Source: Sporosarcina jeotgali
GTDB taxonomy: Bacteria > Bacillota > Bacilli > Bacillales_A > Planococcaceae
Length of the DNA stretch: 64,000 nucleotides
Assembly: GCF_033304595.1 (NCBI RefSeq)
Contig: NZ_CP116341.1
Location: 539,001 to 603,000, forward strand
Direction: 5' to 3'
Each line of letters starts with the position of its first letter. The first letter of the stretch is position 1. Made by a program: the position numbers and the translations under genes. Shown here piece after piece: positions 44,046-53,094 of this stretch. The notes below the pieces were generated by a model. The model saw only the letters and a list, made by a program, of their open reading frames with translations, made no database searches and was not told the DNA's origin.

Positions 44046-45050
44046 TTGAAGAAGTATATTTTAGCAGCAGTATTAAGCGTTTGTATGACAGCACTTGCCG
44101 CATGCGGCGGTACGGATAGCGGTGAAGAAGTATCTACAGAAAAAGCGCCTTCTACAGAAACAGCAAGCGCTAAAACTTCTCAATCAGATAATGCTAATGA
44201 GAATAAAGAAATAGAAATCGCGGATGCAACAGGTCAGAAAATAATATTTGAACAAGCACCTGAATCTGTCGCGGTGCTCAGCAGCGGTGATCTGGATATG
44301 CTGTTAGCGCTCGATGCGAATGTAGTTGGCCGTCCTTCATCTCAAGGAGAACCGGCGGCTGAACTGAAAGATATCCAAGAGATCGGTAATCCGCACCAGC
44401 CAAACTTTGAAAAGATTGCGGAAGTCCATCCTGAAGTTATGATTGCGTCGCCGAGTTTTAAGCAGTTTGCGGCAAACCTTGAGGCTCAGGGGACGAAAGT
44501 CGTTTATACACAAGCCAATTCTGTAGAAGATATTTTACAAACAATCGACATGTTTGGAACGATGTTAGGGAAATCTGATGAGGCTCAAAAAGTGATTGCC
44601 GGGCTGAACGAACAATTGGATGCACTTGTTGGCGCTGAAGGTGAAAATGGTGTGAAAACGCTTCTTGTCTATGGAGCACCTGGGTCTTACTTAGTGGCAC
44701 TTCCGAATTCATTGTCAGGTGACTTGCTTGAACGTGCTGGCGGCGAAAACATTGCGTCTGATTTCCCGCAAGAAGAAAAGTATCCGCAGTATGCAAGCCT
44801 GAGTACTGAAAAAATTATTGAGCGAAATCCTGAAGCAGTTATGCTGATCACGCACGGAGATCCGGAAGGTGTTAAAAAGGCATTCGAAGGAGAAATGGAT
44901 AAGAACCCAGCGTGGAAAAACTTGGACGCCGTAAAAAATGGAAAGGTAACAGTATTGCCTTCTCATTTATTCGGTACGAATCCTGGAACTAAAGTAGCAG
45001 ACGCACTTCAAGTGATGAACGACAGTTTGAAAGAAGCAAAGTCTAAATGA
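44046..45050 (+). CDS. Haem/iron ABC transporter substrate-binding lipoprotein (IsdE-like)
   Basis: 334 residues from TTG 44046 after AAGGGGGGAG. Lipoprotein signal with LAAC lipobox (Cys about 20) and a Ser/Thr/Lys linker, then a class III (FecB/BtuF-type) binding fold with the SSGDLDMLLALDANVVGRP opening. Similarity to IsdE-type proteins, and two IsdG-like genes in the same cluster, point to haem rather than siderophore. Overlaps the permease gene by four bases. Confidence 0.85.
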   Translation: MKKYILAAVLSVCMTALAACGGTDSGEEVSTEKAPSTETASAKTSQSDNANENKEIEIADATGQKIIFEQAPESVAVLSSGDLDMLLALDANVVGRPSSQGEPAAELKDIQEIGNPHQPNFEKIAEVHPEVMIASPSFKQFAANLEAQGTKVVYTQANSVEDILQTIDMFGTMLGKSDEAQKVIAGLNEQLDALVGAEGENGVKTLLVYGAPGSYLVALPNSLSGDLLERAGGENIASDFPQEEKYPQYASLSTEKIIERNPEAVMLITHGDPEGVKKAFEGEMDKNPAWKNLDAVKNGKVTVLPSHLFGTNPGTKVADALQVMNDSLKEAKSK

Positions 45051-46087
45051 TTGCGGTGAATGAACAAAAGAACGAAAGAAGCGTCAATCATCCGCTGGCA
45101 AAGCGCCGGACTGCGGTTCTGATAGGAGCTGCTGTACTGCTTTTGATAGCAGCAGCTGCAAGTCTGATGATTGGTTCCGTTTCGTTTTCGTTCACTGAAA
45201 TTATAAATGGATTATTCAACTCTACAGACACCCTTGAACGAAGAATCGTTTGGGAGCTGAGGCTGCCCCGTCTGCTGATCGGATTAATTGTGGGAATGTG
45301 TTTAGCAGCATCGGGTTCCATTCTGCAAGGGATTATGAGGAATCCGCTAGCCGATCCAGGGATTATTGGCGTATCGTCCGGAGCAGGACTTGCGGCAACA
45401 GCCATCATGATTTTATTCCCCGCGTACATCATGCTTTTGCCTGCTGCTGCATTTCTTGGAGCACTCGTTACAGCACTCGTGATTTATGCAATGTCTTGGC
45501 GGGGCGGGACGTCTGCGGTGCGCATCATTCTCGTAGGTGTGGCAGTGAATGCAGTTATCGGAGCTTGTATGAGTGCGCTTATGCTTCTCTATAGTGATCG
45601 CGTGCAATCGGTTTTACCATGGCTTGCCGGAGGAATCGCAGGAGCTGGCTGGGTGCAGTTCGGAACAATTATCTGGTATTCACTTGCAGCTCTGGTTCTC
45701 GCGATTTTTGCGATTCCTCATATCCGGATTTTACGGCTGGGAGATGAAGTCGCAAAGCTGCTTGGACATAAGGTCGAGCGAAGCCGCTTTTACTTAATCG
45801 TATTGAGTACATTACTCGCGGGGATTGCGGTCAGTGTTTCAGGGTTAATCGGATTTGTGGGACTCGTTGTCCCGCATATAATGCGTTCACTTGTGGGAGG
45901 AGATCATCGATTTTTGCTACCCGCATCTGCGCTGGGCGGTGCATTGCTAGTCGTAGTCGCAGACACTGTTGCACGCACAGTGTTCAATCCGATTGAATTG
46001 CCCGTCGGAATATTACTGTCATTCCTGGGAGGTCCGTTCTTCCTGTACTTAATCCAGAAACGGAGGGATTCGTTTGCTGACAGCTAA
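45047..46087 (+). CDS. FecCD-family ABC permease
   Basis: 346 residues with about nine to ten membrane helices. FecCD signatures GSILQGIMRNPLADPGIIGVSSGAG and GLIGFVGLVVPHIMRSLVGGDHR. Translationally coupled to the binding protein (ATGA) and to the ATPase gene. It probably forms a homodimer, since only one permease gene is present. Confidence 0.92.
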   Translation: MIAVNEQKNERSVNHPLAKRRTAVLIGAAVLLLIAAAASLMIGSVSFSFTEIINGLFNSTDTLERRIVWELRLPRLLIGLIVGMCLAASGSILQGIMRNPLADPGIIGVSSGAGLAATAIMILFPAYIMLLPAAAFLGALVTALVIYAMSWRGGTSAVRIILVGVAVNAVIGACMSALMLLYSDRVQSVLPWLAGGIAGAGWVQFGTIIWYSLAALVLAIFAIPHIRILRLGDEVAKLLGHKVERSRFYLIVLSTLLAGIAVSVSGLIGFVGLVVPHIMRSLVGGDHRFLLPASALGGALLVVVADTVARTVFNPIELPVGILLSFLGGPFFLYLIQKRRDSFADS

Positions 46088-46892
46088 AGAATTGTCATAT
46101 CGTCAATCGGAAACATTCAGCTTGGAAGATATCAATCTGCACATTCCTGAAGGGGAGATTGTCAGTCTGATAGGGCCGAATGGTTCTGGGAAATCAACGT
46201 TTTTGAGAGTCATTTCGAGATTGCTGTCACCTGACGAAGGGGAAGTTATTTTGGACGGGCAGCAGATTGTGCAAATGGATACGAAGGATGTCGCCAAAAC
46301 ATTGGCGATGCTGCCCCAGATGCAAGATCATCAGCTCGATTTAACCGTTGGGGAACTTGTGGAATTCGGCCGTCACCCCCATCGGAATCGGTCAGGAAGA
46401 TTTTCTGCAGAAGATCGGGAAGTGACGGAATGGGCACTTGAAGTGACGCATATGAAACCATTTCGCAACCGGCTGCTGAACTCGTTATCAGGAGGTGAAC
46501 GGCAGCGGGCATGGATTGCGATGGCCGTTGCCCAGCGACCGAAAGTCTTGTTGTTGGATGAACCCACGACCTATTTGGACATTGCTCATCAGCTGGAAGT
46601 GATGGAGCTCGTAAAAGAACTGAACGCAACATTCGGGATGACCGTCGTCATGGTGCTTCATGATATTAACCAAGCCGCACGGTACAGCGATCGGCTCGTT
46701 GTCTTGAAAGATGGCTGTATCCGATTTGATGGAATACCTCAGTGTGTCTTATGCAAAGATATGTTCCAATCGATTTTTGAAATCGATGCAGATATCTTTA
46801 CAAAGAATGGAATGTGCTTTTTCACACCTACTAAATTACGAAGGGATGAGGTCTATGCGACAGGAAGGCGAAAAGAAGGGGCAATTGGATAA
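46074..46892 (+). CDS. Iron/haem ABC transporter ATP-binding protein (FecE/FhuC-like)
   Basis: 272 residues from TTG 46074, six bases after GGAGGG and overlapping the permease stop by 14 bases. Walker A GPNGSGKST, signature LSGGERQR, Walker B VLLLDEPTTYLD, switch His in VLHDINQ. Its last 38 bases overlap the ankyrin gene. Confidence 0.92.
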   Translation: MLTAKELSYRQSETFSLEDINLHIPEGEIVSLIGPNGSGKSTFLRVISRLLSPDEGEVILDGQQIVQMDTKDVAKTLAMLPQMQDHQLDLTVGELVEFGRHPHRNRSGRFSAEDREVTEWALEVTHMKPFRNRLLNSLSGGERQRAWIAMAVAQRPKVLLLDEPTTYLDIAHQLEVMELVKELNATFGMTVVMVLHDINQAARYSDRLVVLKDGCIRFDGIPQCVLCKDMFQSIFEIDADIFTKNGMCFFTPTKLRRDEVYATGRRKEGAIG

Positions 46893-47274
46893 TGCGTTGG
46901 TAAGGGAGTTTATTATCGCAGCTCATGGGAATTTATCTGAAGTGAAGGCGTTGCTGGCAGTGGAACCCGCACTTGTGCACAGTGTTATGAATTGGGGCGG
47001 AGATGACTGGGAAAGCGGTCTAGGCGCTGCAGCTCATACAGGAAATCGTGATATTGCTGAGCTGTTGCTGGCAAATGATGCGCGCATGGATATATTTTCA
47101 GCAGCCATGCTTGGCGACTTGGAAATCGTACGCAGTCTGATTGAGCGGTATCCGTTAATGATCGATGCGAGAGGGGCCCATGGTATTCCTTTGCTGCGCC
47201 ATGCAGAACGCGGTGGAGAAGCCGCACGTCCAGTTCTTGAATATTTATTATCAAAAAGGGAGGCACTTGTATGA
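46855..47274 (+). CDS. Small ankyrin-repeat protein in the haem operon
   Basis: 139 residues. Three degenerate ankyrin repeats (LSEVKALLAVEPALVHSVMN, GNRDIAELLLANDARMD, LEIVRSLIERYPLMIDARG). It starts within the ATPase gene at ATG 46855 (GGGATGAGG upstream) and overlaps the next gene by four bases, so it belongs firmly to the operon. Ankyrin-like proteins occur beside catalase or haem genes in other bacteria; a chaperone role is inference. Confidence 0.8.
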   Translation: MRQEGEKKGQLDNALVREFIIAAHGNLSEVKALLAVEPALVHSVMNWGGDDWESGLGAAAHTGNRDIAELLLANDARMDIFSAAMLGDLEIVRSLIERYPLMIDARGAHGIPLLRHAERGGEAARPVLEYLLSKREALV

Positions 47275-47621
47275 GCCAGATGACAGCAGTGAACACGATT
47301 AGCATTGAAAAGGGAAGAGCCCAGGAAGTGGCGGATCGGTTTGCCAAGCCGAAATCCGTCCACACATTCCCTGGATTCGTCCGGATGGAAGTGTGGATGA
47401 AAGAGAATATTGAAGATCACGACGAATTGCACATCTGCACGACGTGGGAAGATGAAAAGTATTTCAAAGACTGGCTGAAAAGCCGTGAAAACGATAAAGC
47501 ACACGGGCAGTCCGCTCAGAAGCCTGAAACTTCAGAGGAAGCGAAGTCGAACCCGATTCTCGGAGCGAAGTTATCGACCTATGTAACTCTCGTTCAGCAT
47601 TTGCCAGCCGTGGAAGTATAA
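47271..47621 (+). CDS. IsdG-like haem-degrading monooxygenase (copy 1)
   Basis: 116 residues, ABM ferredoxin-like fold. The three residues needed for haem cleavage in S. aureus IsdG (Asn7, Trp67, His77) are matched by Asn8, Trp68 (FKDWLKSR) and His78 with identical spacing. It releases iron from haem brought in by the upstream transporter. Starts within the ankyrin gene stop; terminator at 47634. Confidence 0.88.
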   Translation: MSQMTAVNTISIEKGRAQEVADRFAKPKSVHTFPGFVRMEVWMKENIEDHDELHICTTWEDEKYFKDWLKSRENDKAHGQSAQKPETSEEAKSNPILGAKLSTYVTLVQHLPAVEV

Positions 47622-47633
47622 ATAGAAGAAACA

Positions 47634-47668
47634 TGAACGCTTTGCCTTCGGGTAGAGCGTTTTTTTTA
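47634..47668 (+). terminator. Terminator of the haem operon
   Basis: AACGCTTTGCC pairs with GGTAGAGCGTT (imperfect) and is followed by T8. Confidence 0.82.
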
Positions 47669-47684
47669 GTGGGACAATCTTTCG

Positions 47685-48218
47685 TTCTTCGACAGTTCAT
47701 AAGGTTTGTACGACGAGAAGAGGCTTTTCTCGGACAGTGATGAAAGTTTCACCATCACTCCGCAAGATTTCTCCGACACATAGCGGAGTTTCTCGATAAC
47801 GAGACACAATTCAACTGCTTTAAGGGATAAATTAGGTGCGCTTCGCTTGTTGAGGGAAGGGGTGCTCCGCTGAAGATGGTGTCCTAAACGTTGTCTGACA
47901 GTTCAATGTGTTTATTTGACACATAGCGATTTTTCTCCATCACCTGAGCTGACTTCTCCATCACTCCGCAAGATTTCTCCGACACATGGCGAAGTTTCTC
48001 GATAACGGGACACAATTCAACTGCTTTAAGGGATTAATTGGGTGCGCTTCGCTTGTTTGGAGTGCTAGGTGACCTCGTTGGATGGAGAATCGGCCATATG
48101 CCACAGGTTATCGGCCATATCAAGGGGAGTATCAGCCACTTGAAGAACGGAATCGGCCACATGCAGCAAAAAAGCGGCCAGATCCGCAAATTAATCGGCA
48201 AACAGACACAAATCAGGC
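47685..48218 (+). repeat. Ordered 21-bp repeat modules: A-A-B
   Basis: A-module first units are at 47685 and 47891 (206 bp apart) and the B-module first unit is at 48088 (197 bp further). Each has five 21-bp units; the terminal units are at 47790, 47996 and 48193. The composite lies between the two IsdG-like paralogues. Confidence 0.9.
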
Positions 48219-48252
48219 TAGGGGATTCCCTATTTCCTCAGCTGAAATATTG

Positions 48253-48267
48253 TGAGAAGAGTTCTCA
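48253..48267. promoter_or_regulatory. Possible Fur-family box upstream of IsdG copy 2
   Basis: TGAGAAGAGTTCTCA is a perfect dyad around three central bases and matches TGATAATNATTATCA at most outer positions. Similar to the second dyad in the haem operon promoter. Confidence 0.45.
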
Positions 48268-48373
48268 AGGCGTATGCTTAAAGAAGAGTTTTCGAGTGCA
48301 CAGATGCTAGAACAGTTCAGTTTAGCTGCTGTGTACAAAAAGTGGATTTGCCAACTACAAAGGAGGCGCTCGT

Positions 48374-48718
48374 ATGAGCCAGATGACAGCAGTGAACGTG
48401 ATTCGTGTTGAAAAAGGGAAAGGATCTGAAGTTGCAGAACGCTTCGCCAAACCTAAATCCGTCCATACCTTTCCGGGATTTGTCCGCATGGAAGTGTGGA
48501 TGAAAGAAAATACTGAAGATCATGATGAGCTCCATGTTTGCACAACTTGGGAAGACGAAAAGTACTTTACGGAGTGGCGTGAAAAGCGTGCTATTGAAAA
48601 AGCAAAAATTCGAGCGGAACAAGAGAAAAACCAAACGGGCACACCTCCGCATAATCCCATTCTGAGTACAGAGTTATCCACATACGTCACAAAGGTTCAA
48701 CATTTACCTGCTGAATAG
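48374..48718 (+). CDS. IsdG-like protein (copy 2), haem-ligand His replaced
   Basis: 114 residues, closely paralogous to the gene at 47271; the opening ATGAGCCAGATGACAGCAGT is identical in DNA. Asn8 and Trp68 are kept, but the position equal to IsdG His77 is Lys78 in the stretch EKAKIR. If the alignment holds, the axial haem ligand is missing and the protein may bind haem differently or act in something else. AAAGGAGG precedes the start. It stands alone behind the repeat composite and a possible Fur-type dyad. Confidence 0.85.
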   Translation: MSQMTAVNVIRVEKGKGSEVAERFAKPKSVHTFPGFVRMEVWMKENTEDHDELHVCTTWEDEKYFTEWREKRAIEKAKIRAEQEKNQTGTPPHNPILSTELSTYVTKVQHLPAE

Positions 48719-48849
48719 TAGTTGAAACGTGAAAGCTTTGCCATCTGCGCAAAGCTTTTTTAATATGACAAGTGTCATGAGAACTGATGACAGAATGGAC
48801 TGCAACTCGCTCACGACTTTCAGTACGATAAAGTCAAAGGAGTGAGCGC

Positions 48850-49746
48850 ATGACAACAATCATTGATTGTGTGGGAGTGGAAAAATCATTTAAAGGAAAG
48901 GTGGCTGTAAAGGGCTTAACTTTTCAGATTGATAAAGGAGAAGTGGTGGCGTTATTAGGACCGAATGGAGCGGGGAAAAGCACAACAATCCAGATGCTTC
49001 TTGGTCTGCTGGAACCTTCAGCAGGGAGGATTACTATTTCAGGAAAGCATCCAAATATGAAGGCAGTTCGGGAACGGACAGGTGTCATGTTACAGGAAGT
49101 CAGGTTGCTGGATACAGTCACCGTCAAAGAAATCCTTCAATTGGTTCGAGGGTATTATCCACGACCGCTCTCAATAGAACAGTTGACTAAGCTAACTGGG
49201 CTAGATGAAAACTCACTGAATATGCGCACTGAAAAGTTGACGGGCGGCCAAAAACAGCGTGTCAGTTTCGCTCTGGCGCTGGCTGGTAACCCAGATATGC
49301 TATTTTTGGATGAGCCAACTGCCGGCATGGATGCCATTGCACGGAAAAAGTTTTGGAAATCGATTGGGGAACTTGCAGAACGCGGCACAACCATCATTTT
49401 TACTACCCATTATTTGGAGGAAGTGGAGGTTGCAGCGACCCGGGTTTTGATGATCAATCACGGCGAGCTGATGGAAGATGAAACGCCGGCAATGATGAAA
49501 AAGAAGCTGGCTAGGCAGCGGATAACATTCACAACGAACGAGCCGCAGCACCCAGGGTTTTTTCAAGAAGCTGGCGTTTTGGATGTTCATGTAGATGGTA
49601 AGAAAGTGATAGTTTTCACTGAAAATCCTGATTCTATTTTGAAAATCTTATATACACTTAATCTTGAAATGAGTGATGTGACAATAACTAAAGGAACAGT
49701 AGAAGATGCATATAATCAGCTGACTAACCGTCGGGAGGTGAGCTGA
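48850..49746 (+). CDS. ABC transporter ATP-binding protein (DrrA/CcmA type)
   Basis: 298 residues. Walker A GPNGAGKST, a signature variant LTGGQKQR, Walker B MLFLDEPTAGMD, switch FTTHYLEE. Partner of the ABC-2 permease that follows directly. The order ABC ATPase, permease, kinase, regulator matches Bacillus YvfRSTU/YfiJKLMN-type export-sensing modules. Confidence 0.9.
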   Translation: MTTIIDCVGVEKSFKGKVAVKGLTFQIDKGEVVALLGPNGAGKSTTIQMLLGLLEPSAGRITISGKHPNMKAVRERTGVMLQEVRLLDTVTVKEILQLVRGYYPRPLSIEQLTKLTGLDENSLNMRTEKLTGGQKQRVSFALALAGNPDMLFLDEPTAGMDAIARKKFWKSIGELAERGTTIIFTTHYLEEVEVAATRVLMINHGELMEDETPAMMKKKLARQRITFTTNEPQHPGFFQEAGVLDVHVDGKKVIVFTENPDSILKILYTLNLEMSDVTITKGTVEDAYNQLTNRREVS

Positions 49747-50484
49747 TTGAAGACTTTATGGAATGAATGCCGGGTCGAGGCATTGCGTGTTTTCAGAAAT
49801 CAGTATTTCATTTTTTGGTCGCTTCTCATCCCGATTGTGTTTTATGTGTTATATACGAAAATCATGATACAGAATGTAGGCGACCCCGAATTGTGGGAGA
49901 AACACTTTCTCATGTCAATGACCGCGTTCAGTGTGATGGGAAGTTCAATTATGACACTTGGACTCCGTCTTGTTCAGGAACGGAATCAGGGATGGACAAT
50001 GTATTTAAGAACAACCCCCGTATCCGGAGCTGTTTATTTCATTGCAAAAATGGCGGGGCAAACAGCAGTGCATGCCGTTATCATTATAGTAATCTTCGCA
50101 AGCGGGGGACTGATCAACGGGATTTCGATGCCTGCTATCGAATGGGTCACAGCAGGTGTATGGATTTTGCTGGGAGCAATCCCGTTTCTAGCCCTGGGAA
50201 GTTTAATCGGTACGATGAAGAAGTCCGACACAGCATCGGGGATTAGCAACCTGATCTATTTGACGCTTGCAGTGATGGGAGGGATTTGGATGCCGATAGA
50301 ATCACTTCCTGGACTGCTGCAGAAAATGGCATCTTGGTTACCATCTTATCAGTATGGAGCTGGCGCTTGGTCGATTATACGCGGAGATGTCCCTAATCTA
50401 GGGGGGATCCTGATTTTGATCGCTTATACGATTGTTTTCATGGTACTATCAATTCAACGAAGGCGGTTGCAGGAGGCGATCTAG
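49747..50484 (+). CDS. ABC-2 type permease
   Basis: 245 residues from TTG 49747, immediately after the ATPase stop, with GGGAGGTG upstream. Six membrane helices; ABC-2 pattern with the late NLIYLTLAVMGGIWMPIESLP segment. Exports an unknown drug or lipid with the preceding ATPase. Confidence 0.88.
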   Translation: MKTLWNECRVEALRVFRNQYFIFWSLLIPIVFYVLYTKIMIQNVGDPELWEKHFLMSMTAFSVMGSSIMTLGLRLVQERNQGWTMYLRTTPVSGAVYFIAKMAGQTAVHAVIIIVIFASGGLINGISMPAIEWVTAGVWILLGAIPFLALGSLIGTMKKSDTASGISNLIYLTLAVMGGIWMPIESLPGLLQKMASWLPSYQYGAGAWSIIRGDVPNLGGILILIAYTIVFMVLSIQRRRLQEAI

Positions 50485-50487
50485 CAG

Positions 50488-51603
50488 ATGAAATCATTTG
50501 AATTATTTCCAAGACGATTCGGCTGGATTCCATACGTGTTTCTTGCATATTTGGCAATCCCATTATTTCATGTATTGTCGGAAACCGGCACGAAACGGAT
50601 GCTTGGAGTAGTTCTGTTAGCAATATTTGTCGTCGCTTACCGTGAAGCTTATCGAGCGGTGCTGGATGCAAGGCTGATTATTTGGTCTGCAATCCTCTTC
50701 GTTCTCATTCTGGCTTTGGCTTGGTTCTACCAACCTTATAATCTGATATTGGCTTTTTATATATCGAATTTCATTGGATGGATTGGAGACAAACGTCTAT
50801 TTAAAAAATCGGTAAGTGTGTTCACAAGCAGTCTGGTCCTCTACGGCCTGTTGCTGGTGGATGAATATGGAATGGAAACAGGGATAGGGGTTTTTCCATT
50901 CATTATAGTAATGGCACTCACGCCTATCGCTGTCCGCAACAGCGCGGAACGCAGCAGACTTGAAGAAAAATTGGATGCTGCGAATGAACAAATCCGTGAA
51001 TTGAGCCGGCAAGAAGAGCGTGTACGAATCGCGCGGGATCTCCATGATACGCTCGGACATACGCTGTCATTAATAACATTGAAAAGCCAGGTGGTCCAGC
51101 GCGTTCGAAACGATTCTGAAAGGGTCTTAGAAGAAGCGAAGGGAATTGAAAATACATCGCGTTCAGCTTTAAAGCAAGTAAGAGAATTAGTGAGCGACAT
51201 GAGAGGGAGTTCCGTTGCAGAGGAGCTGATACAGATGCAGGAAATTCTTTCTGCTGCTTCTATCGAGCTGAAGACGGAACTTCCTGAACCCCTTCCAGAA
51301 CTGGCTCCACTCAAGCAAACGATTATTGGAATGTGCATTCGGGAGCTGGCAACAAATATTGTCCGGCATAGCGAGGCTTCAACGTGTTTCGTATCGATTC
51401 AGGAAACAGATGGCGGCTTGGTAACGAGCATCAAGGACAACGGAATTGGCATGATGGGGGCTCATTATGGGAACGGCCTGAACGGCATCGTTGAACGGCT
51501 GGCATTAGTGGAAGGCACTCTGTCAATTCAAGACCAATCGGGTACTCAGTTTAAGCTGATTGTTCCACTTCCCATTACAACGAAAGGGGGAGAAACTGGA
51601 TGA
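50488..51603 (+). CDS. Sensor histidine kinase, DesK/NarX-type (HisKA_3)
   Basis: 371 residues. Five to six N-terminal membrane helices without an extracellular domain, a coiled linker, then the HisKA_3 box RDLHDTLGHTLS (phospho-acceptor His186) and a HATPase domain (RELATNIVRHSEAS as N box, DNGIGM as G1 box). It overlaps its regulator by four bases. The compact membrane sensor suggests sensing of lipid state or of the adjacent transporter. Confidence 0.9.
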   Translation: MKSFELFPRRFGWIPYVFLAYLAIPLFHVLSETGTKRMLGVVLLAIFVVAYREAYRAVLDARLIIWSAILFVLILALAWFYQPYNLILAFYISNFIGWIGDKRLFKKSVSVFTSSLVLYGLLLVDEYGMETGIGVFPFIIVMALTPIAVRNSAERSRLEEKLDAANEQIRELSRQEERVRIARDLHDTLGHTLSLITLKSQVVQRVRNDSERVLEEAKGIENTSRSALKQVRELVSDMRGSSVAEELIQMQEILSAASIELKTELPEPLPELAPLKQTIIGMCIRELATNIVRHSEASTCFVSIQETDGGLVTSIKDNGIGMMGAHYGNGLNGIVERLALVEGTLSIQDQSGTQFKLIVPLPITTKGGETG

Positions 51604-52205
51604 TTTCACTCTTGATTGCAGAAGACCAAAAAATCTTACGCGGCGCACTCGGCACGCTGCTCGATTTTGAAGAGGATCTAACCGTGATTGGGCAAGCACA
51701 AGATGGAGAAGAAGCATTACGATTAATTCAACAACTGAAACCGGATGTATGTATTCTGGATATTGAAATGCCAAAGATGAGTGGATTAGATGTTGCGGAT
51801 CAATTAAAAGCAGCGGACTCTTCTTGCAAAGTTGTTATTTTGACGACCTTTGCGCGGCCTGGATACTTTGAACGTGCACTTCGGTCGGATGTCAGAGGCT
51901 ATTTGTTAAAAGACGGTTCCATTGAAGAACTCTCACATGCAATCAGAGAGGTGATGCAAGGGAAACGTGAATATTCTTCAGAACTTGTGATGGGACATTT
52001 TTCGAATGAAAATCCATTAACAAAACGGGAACAAGAATTGCTGAGCCACGCAGCGAATGGCCTTACATCCAAGGAAATTGGAACGGAGCTGTATTTATCG
52101 CCAGGGACAGTCCGGAACTATTTGTCCGAAATCCTGCAGAAGGTCGGTGCAAAAAACAAAGTGGAAGCGCTTGTGATTTGTCGGGAAAAAGGATGGCTGG
52201 ATTGA
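51600..52205 (+). CDS. Response regulator, NarL/LuxR family
   Basis: 201 residues: receiver domain with phospho-acceptor Asp54 (CILDIEMPKM) and a C-terminal LuxR helix-turn-helix (LTKREQELLSHAANGLTSKEI). Cotranscribed with its kinase and the ABC exporter, which is its most likely target. Confidence 0.92.
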   Translation: MISLLIAEDQKILRGALGTLLDFEEDLTVIGQAQDGEEALRLIQQLKPDVCILDIEMPKMSGLDVADQLKAADSSCKVVILTTFARPGYFERALRSDVRGYLLKDGSIEELSHAIREVMQGKREYSSELVMGHFSNENPLTKREQELLSHAANGLTSKEIGTELYLSPGTVRNYLSEILQKVGAKNKVEALVICREKGWLD

Positions 52206-52341
52206 AGAATACTAGTGAAAATGAAGGCGGCCCGAGCGTAATTGTGAGAGCGGTTTTTTTGTATGGGAGGGTAGTTGAAACCTTCAGCATCCCTTTTCGT
52301 AGAATAGGAAACAGACTTGATATGAAAAGGAAGTGGAGGAC

Positions 52342-52842
52342 ATGCAAAAGCCGATTCAACGTGTAGAAACCCGCAAAACAAAAATAGATCGAGTTTGTGA
52401 CGTGGTCGCTGCGGGCCTTTTCCTCGCCGTCATTTTCTATACCGTTTTTCAATGGGGGAAGTTGCCGGATGAAGTACCCATCCACTTTAACTTAGCGGGC
52501 GAAGTGGATAACTTCGGCTCAAAATGGTTTCTATTGCTGCTGCCGATGATTGGTTTAGGGATGTTTGCACTGCTGGAGGGATTAGAGCGTTATCCTGAAG
52601 CGCATAACTATCCTAAACGTTTAACTCAAGCAAACGCGAAAAGGTTTTATCAAGCCAGTCGGGAGCTGTTGAACCGGGTTAAAAACCTCTCACTCCTATT
52701 AATAGGTTACATTCAATGGGAAATTGTCCGTGCAGCACTCGGTGACTCAATTGCCATGAGCTTATATGTTTTCCTTATAATACTTGTGCTGATGGGTACC
52801 GTAATTATTGCGGGTGTGGCTCAAATGAGGCAAATCAAATGA
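52342..52842 (+). CDS. DUF1648-domain membrane protein
   Basis: 166 residues with four membrane helices. The PDEVPIHFNLAGEVDNFGSK segment is the DUF1648 hallmark. ATG 52342 is eight bases after AGGAAG. It follows the two-component genes by 136 bases and has its own terminator. Function unknown; SdpI-like immunity proteins carry the same domain. Confidence 0.82.
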   Translation: MQKPIQRVETRKTKIDRVCDVVAAGLFLAVIFYTVFQWGKLPDEVPIHFNLAGEVDNFGSKWFLLLLPMIGLGMFALLEGLERYPEAHNYPKRLTQANAKRFYQASRELLNRVKNLSLLLIGYIQWEIVRAALGDSIAMSLYVFLIILVLMGTVIIAGVAQMRQIK

Positions 52843-52843
52843 A

Positions 52844-52885
52844 AAGAAGCATCCTCCAGAAAAATAGTGGAGGGTGCTTCTTTTA
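52844..52885. terminator. Terminator between convergent genes
   Basis: GAAGCATCCTCCA pairs with TGGAGGGTGCTTC and is followed by TTTT. Confidence 0.85.
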
Positions 52886-53067
52886 CTGTTCGGATTTAAG
52901 TCGCCGCTTTGGATGAATAACACAAATATAAATCTGATAGGTGCCGAATAACAACGTAAGCGTCAATATAGGAGCCAAGATGTTCTGTGGTTCTATGATG
53001 AAATAAGCACAAGCCAGAGCAACTACATAGACAAGGTATCCAATTGAAAAGAGTTTTTACTCGTCAA
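52883..53067 (-). pseudogene. Small two-helix membrane protein gene with a frameshift
   Basis: On the minus strand a TTG start (53065-53067) follows GAGGGGAG. After five codons a run of five A's is one base short of keeping frame with a hydrophobic coding stretch, SIGYLVYVVALACAYFII through PKRRLKSEQ to a stop at 52883. With one more A the product would be about 60 residues with two helices. It may be a true frameshift, transcriptional slippage or a sequencing error in the homopolymer. Confidence 0.6.
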
Positions 53068-53094
53068 TGTGCTCCCCTCTATTGTTTGTAGAGC

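Noticed and set aside
46711..46854. Upstream extension of the small ankyrin gene
   Set aside because: Would overlap the ABC ATPase gene in another frame without a ribosome site; ATG 46855 has GGGATGAGG.
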